The notes under the pieces: generated by a model
Seen by the model: the letters and a program-made list of their open reading frames with translations, nothing else
Databases searched by the model: none
What the model was told of the DNA's origin: nothing
Part shown: in pieces, positions 57,891 through 64,000 of the stretch
How the letters are laid out: every line of letters begins with the position of its first letter
Position numbering within the stretch: position 1 is the first letter of the stretch
Assembly: GCF_001808185.1 (NCBI RefSeq)
Contig: NZ_CP017668.1
Coordinates: forward strand, 806,001 to 870,000
DNA: 64,000 bases
DNA from: Jeongeupia sp. USM3
GTDB taxonomy: Bacteria > Pseudomonadota > Gammaproteobacteria > Burkholderiales > Chitinibacteraceae
Direction of reading: 5' to 3'
Made by a program: the position numbers and the translations under genes

Positions 57891-58534
57891 CGCGCGGCCT
57901 TCGCAGCAACGGCACTCGCGCTATAGCCTGATGTCTGGGGTGATTTTGTGAAGACCAGCCATTGAATCTGTGCCTCAATGTCGAACGACTCGGGCTTCTC
58001 TCGCTTGAACTGGATGCTCTCCAGGGCCAACGTCTTTTCGTCCCGCAGCGCCAACGACATGAAACGGTGAATTGCCCCGGCATCCCCCTTCACCGGCAAG
58101 GTCATCCGGTAACGCAGGAATTGCCCTTGTTCGTCCAACTGTGGCTTGTATTCTCCACGCAAGACCTGCAAGTGCTGTGCTTCGGCTTGGGACAGCAGTT
58201 TCGTCACCACGGCGGGGATGGCTTCATACGCCGGGAGCAGGTCCGCAAAGGCCTTCAGTTTTGCGCGGCCATCCACATTGATTGCAGGCACGCTTGCCGG
58301 ACGAGCCACGTGCCGAGTATCGGAAAGCTGTTTTTCCAATGCACGAATGCGCGCCGTTTGATGCGCAATGACGACGCTCGCTGCAAGGCTGAGCACCAAG
58401 CAGAGCATCAGGCCCCATCCCCACAATCCGAAACGGCGCGTGAAGTGCCGCAGCCCCTGCTTCGCCGCCCAGAACAGACGCTCGGCCCCCTGCACCAGAC
58501 TATTCCCACGGCTCTCATGCTTCAGTTCGACCAT
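57887..58534 (-). CDS. PilO/GspM-like inner membrane protein
   Basis: A 215-residue bitopic protein with one membrane segment (about 37-58; LWGWGLMLCLVLSLAASVV). A coiled region (ARIRALEKQLSDTR) and a periplasmic ferredoxin-like domain (about 95-190; VTKLLSQAEAQHLQV, YRMTLPVKGDAGAIHRFMSLAL) follow. These are the features of PilO and GspM, which dimerise with the PilN/GspL partner. It overlaps both neighbouring genes by several bases. Confidence 0.8.
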   Translation of the reverse strand: MVELKHESRGNSLVQGAERLFWAAKQGLRHFTRRFGLWGWGLMLCLVLSLAASVVIAHQTARIRALEKQLSDTRHVARPASVPAINVDGRAKLKAFADLLPAYEAIPAVVTKLLSQAEAQHLQVLRGEYKPQLDEQGQFLRYRMTLPVKGDAGAIHRFMSLALRDEKTLALESIQFKREKPESFDIEAQIQWLVFTKSPQTSGYSASAVAAKAAR

Positions 58535-59931
58535 ATGGCCTCCATGCTGAAGCGATAGGGATGAGAAGGTACCGCCACCAGTACTTCGTGCTGGGTCAGA
58601 TAGACCTCCGAGAACGGCTGGCGCTTTGCGACAAACTCGACGTAACGCGCCATGTCCTTGCTGCTGGGCGCCTCGGCGACGATTTTCACCGCGGATTTTC
58701 GACCGCTGGCACCGGCAGCCGCACCGATCACTTCGACGCTCAAGACCGCAGCAGCCACGTCCTGCGGTGGCGCCAACGTCTGCAGCAAAGCAGTGACCGG
58801 CAGATTCAATTGGCGAATCGCCGCATTCGTCGCCTGAACGCGGCCTAGCTCATCAGCCGACCAGAGCGTCGCCCGTGATACCGGACGCACCACCGCACGG
58901 CCGGCGGTCTCCTCTGCTGTCAGCGCCTTCGCCAGGCTGGCCGTATGGCCGGCATAGATCACCAACGCCATGGTCAACGACAACGCAGCCCCCAGAGCCA
59001 TCCCCCAACCCAGCCCGGGCGTGGGGCGAGCCCGCTGCGCGTCCAGCGAAGTGAACGAGCGAGTGACCAAGTGCGCCAAATGCAGGCGCGGCGAAACACG
59101 CTGTCCGGTTGCTTGGGGCGGTAGCGTCACGCCGGTCAACCCTCGCGGCCATCGTGGCGAGGCCTCGTCGATCAGCCTCAGTACGGGCAATGTCGTCATG
59201 CCGTTCAACTGGGGATCCCGCAATCGCATCCGCTGCCATTGCTCGCCGACCACGGCAACATCGCTGTCGGCGTCACCACGCAGGGCGAAGCCCGGCCGGA
59301 CTTTCACATCAAACAGCGCACCATGCCCCCGTGCGAACAACAACAGCGCATCGTCCTGGATGGCAAGGACGCGTGCAGCGGCGCGCTGAGCCGGTTTGGT
59401 CTGCCCCCAAGCAGCGACGCTCAGCGGCAACACCGATGACAGCGGCGCATCAAATTGCTTTGCCAAGCGCGCCAGCATCGCCATCAACCCGGCCGGATAG
59501 GCCACCGCCAAGCGCGGCGCACCGAATGCACCATCGTCCAGGCGGATGGTGTCATCCAGGCCGACCTCAAATCCGGCGCCAGCCAGGTAATCGCGAGCAA
59601 AACGCAGCGCCGTCGCCGGCCGTTTCATCATCGGCCCCCACGGCAGCTCGGTCTGCGACAACCAGCCGTCGGCGATGATGACGCGCAGCGCCCGCACCTG
59701 AAGCCAGCTGTTGCCGGCTTGGGCGCGCTGCCACTGGGTCAATGCCGTCTCAAGCTGCCCCTGCAAGACAGCCAACGTCAGCGTTGCGTTGTTCTGGGAC
59801 GTCGTCAGGCTGAGCAAGTGCACACTGTCCCGAACCCACTGTCCCTGACTAAGGATGCCCCATTCCACCTGTGTGGCGCCCACCACCAGCAGCAGGGTGC
59901 CACGGCGAACGCTACGCTTACCCCGCAACAC
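58522..59931 (-). CDS. GspL/PilM-PilN-like assembly platform protein
   Basis: A 469-residue protein. The N-terminal 290 residues are cytoplasmic with an actin-like PilM/GspL pattern (TLLLVVGATQVEWGIL, RVLAIQDDALLLFARGHGALFDV). One membrane helix lies at about 308-328 (GMALGAALSLTMALVIYAG). A periplasmic PilN-like part (about 335-469) follows. Fusing the PilM and PilN roles into one chain is the GspL arrangement. It probably couples the GspE ATPase to GspF. Its start overlaps the gspE 3' end by 14 bases. Confidence 0.8.
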   Translation of the reverse strand: MLRGKRSVRRGTLLLVVGATQVEWGILSQGQWVRDSVHLLSLTTSQNNATLTLAVLQGQLETALTQWQRAQAGNSWLQVRALRVIIADGWLSQTELPWGPMMKRPATALRFARDYLAGAGFEVGLDDTIRLDDGAFGAPRLAVAYPAGLMAMLARLAKQFDAPLSSVLPLSVAAWGQTKPAQRAAARVLAIQDDALLLFARGHGALFDVKVRPGFALRGDADSDVAVVGEQWQRMRLRDPQLNGMTTLPVLRLIDEASPRWPRGLTGVTLPPQATGQRVSPRLHLAHLVTRSFTSLDAQRARPTPGLGWGMALGAALSLTMALVIYAGHTASLAKALTAEETAGRAVVRPVSRATLWSADELGRVQATNAAIRQLNLPVTALLQTLAPPQDVAAAVLSVEVIGAAAGASGRKSAVKIVAEAPSSKDMARYVEFVAKRQPFSEVYLTQHEVLVAVPSHPYRFSMEAIWSN

Positions 59932-61609
59932 GCATCACCTCGTCCAGCGTTGTTTCACCGCGGGCGACCCATTCGAGCACCGTGTCGTTGAGCGCCCGCA
60001 GACCGACCTGGGCGGCGCGCGCCTTGAGTGCGGAAACCGGTGCACGCTCAGCGATCAGCTCACGCATTGCGTCATCCAGTTGCAACACCTCGGCGGCCGC
60101 TTTTCGGCCCTTGTAGCCGACGCCACGGCAATGACCACAACCTTGACCAGCCTTGAACGTCCAGCCACTCACCTGCGTTCGGTCGAGTCCTGCCAAGGAA
60201 AGCTCGCTGTCGCTCGGAGAGATATCTACAGCGCAATGAGGACAATTCATGCGCAGAAGGCGTTGCGCGACGATGCCGTTCAAGGCAGCGGCAAAGCTGT
60301 AGGCGTCCACACCCATATGCAGAAACCGCCCCAGGACGTCGAACACGTTGTTGGCGTGGACTGTTGTAAACACGAGGTGACCGGTCAGTGCCGCCTGTAC
60401 GGCAATCTGGGCGGTTTCGTCGTCGCGGATTTCGCCGACCATGATCTTGTCCGGATCGTGCCGCAGAATTGATCGCAGCCCCCGGGCAAAGGTCAGTCCC
60501 TTCTTTTCGTTCACCGGTATCTGCAGCACCCGCGGCAAGCGGTATTCCACCGGATCCTCGATGGTGATGATCTTGTCGCGTCCGGTATGGATTTCAGTGA
60601 TTGCGGCATACAGCGTCGTGGTCTTGCCCGACCCGGTCGGCCCGGTCACGAGCAGCATGCCGTGCGGTTTGCTGGCGAGCCTGCGGATCGCCAGCATGGT
60701 CGGGGCGTCCAGGCCCAGATGATCAAGACTGAGCCCCTTGGCCGTTTCGGTCAGCGCTTGCCGGTCAAGCAAACGCAACACAGCATCTTCACCGAAAATG
60801 TTCGGCATCACCGAGACGCGGAAGTCGATATCCCGGCCATTGACGCGAACCTTGAAGCGGCCATCCTGGGGAACACGGCGCTCGGCAATATCGAGCTCGG
60901 CCATGACCTTGATGCGCGAAATGACCTGCTCGGCCATTTCCTGTCCCTGGACCTGGGTAATCGGGACCAGCACGCCGTCGATACGGCAGAGCACATGCAG
61001 GCAACCGGCATCGCATTCCAGATGAATATCACTTGCCTGCAGCTTGAGCGCATCGTAGATGGTCGAGTTCACCAGTTTAACCACCGGACTGGTGTCGTCG
61101 CTGATCGATGCCAGCGTGATGACGGCGGCGACTTCCTCGTCCCGGCCCACATGCTCGGCACCGTCGTAACCATCCATCGCCCGCAGTTGCTGTTCCAGCT
61201 GCGCGAAATAGGCTTTCAGGTCATCGGGATGGGCAGTGGCGATCTTGAGCAGCCCTTCGCATCCGGCGATACGACGCAAGGCCCACTCTTCCGCTTCGCC
61301 ATCAAACGGGTCACCAAGCACCAAACACAACGCACCTGCGTCGTCGGAGACAATCAACAGACCACGCTGCACGCAATCGGTGTAGGCAATCCGGTCGAAA
61401 TCGGGCCTCAGCGCCTGCAAGTCGCCCATGGCCAGAACGGGGTAACCGAAACAAGCGCCCAGCGCCTGCGCCAGCGTTGCCGGCGCCCACCCGGTGATTT
61501 CCCGCAGCGCGTCGATCAAGGTGCAATCGTGTTGTCCTGCATGGCGGCGCGCATCGGCGATGAGTTCGGGCATCAAGCGGACTTCGGTATCAATGATTGC
61601 GGCCGTCAT
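59918..61609 (-). CDS. gspE: GspE/PilB-type secretion ATPase
   Basis: A 563-residue hexameric ATPase that powers pseudopilus assembly. The N-terminal MshEN/GspE-N domain (about 15-150) precedes the AAA core. Walker A is GPTGSGKTT (about 322-330), the Asp box IITIEDPVEYRLP follows, then Walker B GEIRDDETAQIA and the His box LVFTTVHANN. A tetracysteine zinc element lies at about 456-495 (CPHC and CGHC). Only one ATPase is encoded, with no retraction ATPase, which favours secretion over twitching. The start at 61609 overlaps the gspF stop (TGATG). Confidence 0.95.
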   Translation of the reverse strand: MTAAIIDTEVRLMPELIADARRHAGQHDCTLIDALREITGWAPATLAQALGACFGYPVLAMGDLQALRPDFDRIAYTDCVQRGLLIVSDDAGALCLVLGDPFDGEAEEWALRRIAGCEGLLKIATAHPDDLKAYFAQLEQQLRAMDGYDGAEHVGRDEEVAAVITLASISDDTSPVVKLVNSTIYDALKLQASDIHLECDAGCLHVLCRIDGVLVPITQVQGQEMAEQVISRIKVMAELDIAERRVPQDGRFKVRVNGRDIDFRVSVMPNIFGEDAVLRLLDRQALTETAKGLSLDHLGLDAPTMLAIRRLASKPHGMLLVTGPTGSGKTTTLYAAITEIHTGRDKIITIEDPVEYRLPRVLQIPVNEKKGLTFARGLRSILRHDPDKIMVGEIRDDETAQIAVQAALTGHLVFTTVHANNVFDVLGRFLHMGVDAYSFAAALNGIVAQRLLRMNCPHCAVDISPSDSELSLAGLDRTQVSGWTFKAGQGCGHCRGVGYKGRKAAAEVLQLDDAMRELIAERAPVSALKARAAQVGLRALNDTVLEWVARGETTLDEVMRVAG

Positions 61610-62880
61610 CAAAGGCTCTCGGTCAGGTCAAAGATCGGCATATACATCAGCACGACCACGGTACCGATCACAACACCGATGACGAGCATCAGAATGGGCT
61701 CGAGCAAGCGTGATGCCCAATCGATCCAGCGTGCGAAATCCTCATCCTGAAAACGTGCGGTGCGCTCGAGCATCTCGGCAAGTTGACCGGAGCGCTCGCC
61801 GACCTTGATCAGCGACTCGGCCACGGGGCTGGCCAGCTCGGCCGACAACAGCGCTTCCGACAAACTCTGCCCCTGCTCGACCTGTTGCCGGCAATGCGCC
61901 AAGCGTGCCTGCTGGTTTGGCCCGAGCAGGCCAGTCACCATGCCCATGGCGCGCGGCAAGGCGATGCCGGCAGCTAACAACAGACTGACTGCGCGATAGA
62001 AGCGAGCCAGACGAAATTCATCGGCCTTGGCGGACAGCCAGGGCATGCGCAGGACCTGGTTGAGCATCCACGCCCGCCCTTCCTGCCGGCTGATGGCCCA
62101 GCCCAACAAGGCCAAGCCACTGATCAAACCGAGCAAAGCCAAAGTCCAATGGGCGTAGATCACCTTGCCGAACACCAGCAGCACGCTGGACAGCCAAGGC
62201 ATGGCCCGGCCGGACGATTCGTAGACCGTGCTGAACCTGGGCACCACGTAGCCAAGCAGAAACAAGGTGATGAAGCTGCCGACAATCAGCAGCATCACCG
62301 GATAGATGGCAGCCGAGATCAGTTTCTTGCGAATAGTCTCGAATTGCAGCTGATAGGCGATATATCGTGCCAATGCCCGCGGCAGGTCGCCGGTGCGCTC
62401 GGACGCCCGCACCGTAGCCACATACACTTCCGGAAAATGCGCCGGCAGCGCAGCAAGCACGTCGGAGAAGTTCTTGCCTTCATGCACGGCCTGCAACAAA
62501 TCACCCAGCGTGCCACGAGTCGATGCATGCCGCTCTTTGGCGTGCAGCGTGCTCAACGCCTCGGTCAGGTTCAAGCCGGCATCCAGCAACGCCAGCAGTT
62601 CCTGCGTGAACAGCATCAGCGGGAAACGTGGGCCGTTCCGCGTTGCCGATTCGCCAACGGAATCAGGGGCCGACTCGATCGACAACACCCGCAGACCGCG
62701 CGACACCGCACGTCGAATCGCCTCGGCTTCGGATGACGCGGCAAATTCGACGACACGGGCCTGACCATCTGCGCCTTGAACACGCAGTCGGATTTGGGCT
62801 GCCGAATTGGGCGCGGATGATGACGCCACGTGCGAAAAATCACGGCCTTTGGTTGTAACGGCCGTCTGAGATAAAGACAT
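61609..62880 (-). CDS. gspF: GspF/PilC-type inner membrane platform protein
   Basis: A 423-residue polytopic protein with two GspF repeats, each with a four-helix cytoplasmic domain and a membrane helix. The first repeat (about 85-235) has FTQELLALLDAGLNLTEALSTL and ALPAHFPEVYVATVRASERTGDLP; the second (about 285-415) has FYRAVSLLLAAGIALPRAM and ELASPVAESLIKVGERSGQLAEML. There are three membrane segments. It forms the membrane rotor on which the ATPase works. It is the first gene of the machine, following a strong terminator at 62901. Confidence 0.94.
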   Translation of the reverse strand: MSLSQTAVTTKGRDFSHVASSSAPNSAAQIRLRVQGADGQARVVEFAASSEAEAIRRAVSRGLRVLSIESAPDSVGESATRNGPRFPLMLFTQELLALLDAGLNLTEALSTLHAKERHASTRGTLGDLLQAVHEGKNFSDVLAALPAHFPEVYVATVRASERTGDLPRALARYIAYQLQFETIRKKLISAAIYPVMLLIVGSFITLFLLGYVVPRFSTVYESSGRAMPWLSSVLLVFGKVIYAHWTLALLGLISGLALLGWAISRQEGRAWMLNQVLRMPWLSAKADEFRLARFYRAVSLLLAAGIALPRAMGMVTGLLGPNQQARLAHCRQQVEQGQSLSEALLSAELASPVAESLIKVGERSGQLAEMLERTARFQDEDFARWIDWASRLLEPILMLVIGVVIGTVVVLMYMPIFDLTESL

Positions 62881-62900
62881 GAGTCAAACTTGAAAAGGAA

Positions 62901-62937
62901 TAAAAACCGGATCGCGGGCAGCAGCACGCGATCCGGT
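62901..62937 (-). terminator. Terminator between the exported protein gene and gspF
   Basis: ACCGGATCGCG, 10-base loop, CGCGATCCGGT, then TTTTTA on the minus strand. It lies 21 bases after the large exported protein and 21 bases before gspF. Confidence 0.9.
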
Positions 62938-62958
62938 CGGTTACAGTGGATTTGAAAC

Positions 62959-64000
62959 TCAGGGTTGGGTGGTCACGCTCCAGCGGAAGCCAACACTGAC
63001 CTGCTGCACCACGTCCTTCATCGAATACGGCGCTCGAATGGTGAAGGTATCGGTGCTCTTGGAGGTTTCGTTGCTCGCTACGGCGCCAAACTTCAGCCCG
63101 CCTTTGACCACCGTAATTCCGCCCGGCACCTGGGTCAGCTGCGCATTCACTGCGCTGGCATCAGCACCGACATTCGTCAGTTCTGCCGTCAGCACTGCTT
63201 CCCAAAAACCGCCACCGACCTCGCGCTCGCTCACGAGCTGAACCGCGCACAGATTGATGTTCGGATTGTTCGACGTGTCCTGCCAGTCGGTATTGTCCAT
63301 GTTGATCAGATTGATGGGCAGCGCGGCGACACCGATGTATTGCGGATCCAACGAAACGGATTTGCCCGCAGTCACCTGGTAGTGCTGATTACCATCGTGG
63401 ATGCAATCATTCTTGCCGTAGATCGCCACCGATTGATCCTGCGACCAGTTCTGGCTGGTGAAGACCAGCTGTGCCGGCTTGGTATAGGCCTCACGGGAGC
63501 TACTTGGGGTCAGCGGCACGACGACATCCTTGGTCGGCTGCGTCCCCAAGCGAACCTTGATCGCCACATTGCCGCCATCTTCGTTCGTGACCAGATTCTG
63601 CCCAGCCGCGACCACAATCTTGCCGCTCTGGGTGGCCGGTGGAATCACCACCGCACCCGGTGCATAGGCCTTGCCCACACCCTTGGCGTCGTAGATCACG
63701 CCGTAGAGGTAGTAGGTGCCGACCGGCAGATCGGTGACATCCCACACATAAGTACCGGCTTGCGAACCCGCAGCCTGATGCAGACCATCGACGATCACAT
63801 TGCCGACGTAACTGCTGTTGCTGGTGCTGTAGTACAGCGCCACGGTCGCTTCGATGTTCGGATCGACACCTTCCCAGCGAATGCTGACCTGCTTGCGGGC
63901 ACCATTCGTCCCCGACACCACGTCCGGCACGATCGGCGAAACCGGTGCCGTCACCTGAATCGTCGGATCCTGGTATGGCGCCGTGCTGACATACATCAGC
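62959..64000 (-). CDS. Large exported-looking protein, partial at its 5' end
   Basis: The C-terminal 345 or more residues of a protein that continues beyond the right edge; the ATG at 63996 is only the first Met in the visible part. Repeated beta-sandwich segments are present: a FN3-like stretch (VSIRWEGVDPNIEATVALYYS, YVWDVTDLPVGTYYLYGVIYD) and a Calx-beta-like one (DGGNVAIKVRLGTQPTKDVVVPL, VFTSQNWSQDQSVAIYG). A conserved-repeat/adhesion-type segment (LTAELTNVGADASAVNAQL) follows. It carries several cysteines. It is a surface-type protein and the likely substrate of the machine encoded downstream; that link is inference from position. Confidence 0.75.
   Translation of the reverse strand, partial: LMYVSTAPYQDPTIQVTAPVSPIVPDVVSGTNGARKQVSIRWEGVDPNIEATVALYYSTSNSSYVGNVIVDGLHQAAGSQAGTYVWDVTDLPVGTYYLYGVIYDAKGVGKAYAPGAVVIPPATQSGKIVVAAGQNLVTNEDGGNVAIKVRLGTQPTKDVVVPLTPSSSREAYTKPAQLVFTSQNWSQDQSVAIYGKNDCIHDGNQHYQVTAGKSVSLDPQYIGVAALPINLINMDNTDWQDTSNNPNINLCAVQLVSEREVGGGFWEAVLTAELTNVGADASAVNAQLTQVPGGITVVKGGLKFGAVASNETSKSTDTFTIRAPYSMKDVVQQVSVGFRWSVTTQP

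Overview
The window is GC-rich DNA from a Gram-negative bacterium, most likely a betaproteobacterium of the order Neisseriales. The supporting clues are the yciB-yciI-bolA-ppiC operon, the divergent plsY/folB pair, a PsrA-type fatty-acid regulon and the type IV pilin genes. A secreted GH8 glycanase with two chitin-binding-type modules suggests a chitin or chitosan degrader (Chitinibacteraceae or Chromobacteriaceae); this placement is inference.

Region 1 (1-6.7 kb, minus strand) is a fatty-acid utilisation cluster: a PsrA-like TetR regulator, fadE, fadL and a 3' truncated hydroxyacyl-CoA dehydrogenase/enoyl-CoA hydratase. Two PsrA-type palindromes precede the regulator. Region 2 (6.7-29.6 kb) is housekeeping and metabolism: dut-coaBC, radC, livK, putA, livHMGF, the septation/bolA/ppiC operon, 4.5S RNA, asparaginase, smpB, plsY, folB, a CRP-like regulator and a Sua5/TsaC protein. 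PutA carries Arg where its aldehyde dehydrogenase domain should have the catalytic Cys. Region 3 (29.6-33.0 kb) is a minor-pilin operon without pilY1. Region 4 (33.4-42.6 kb) holds an AdiA-type decarboxylase, cytochrome c, egtBD, cysG and the GH8 enzyme, whose two Pro-Thr linkers are pure hexanucleotide arrays.

At 42.93 kb a 3' fragment of tRNA-Arg(CCT) lies beside a tyrosine integrase. This marks the left end of an integrated element. Its early genes (DUF932, YqaJ nuclease, a possible recombination directionality factor, a XRE repressor, a small membrane protein with a GTPase) run to about 51.5 kb. Three of them share a hairpin/U-tract/GGAG leader. No matching right end is visible in the window.

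From 51.6 kb to the right edge, on the minus strand, lies a compact type II secretion/type IV pilus-like machine: GspF, GspE, a GspL/PilMN-like and a PilO-like protein, a PilP-like protein, a secretin with a C-terminal cohesin-like domain, and three pseudopilins, one lacking Glu5. It ends in a rhodanese-like protein without the catalytic Cys and an exported transglutaminase-like protein. A large exported-looking protein, cut by the window edge, lies upstream behind a strong terminator and is a candidate substrate. This cluster, beside and possibly inside the integrated element, is the best candidate for an undescribed system.
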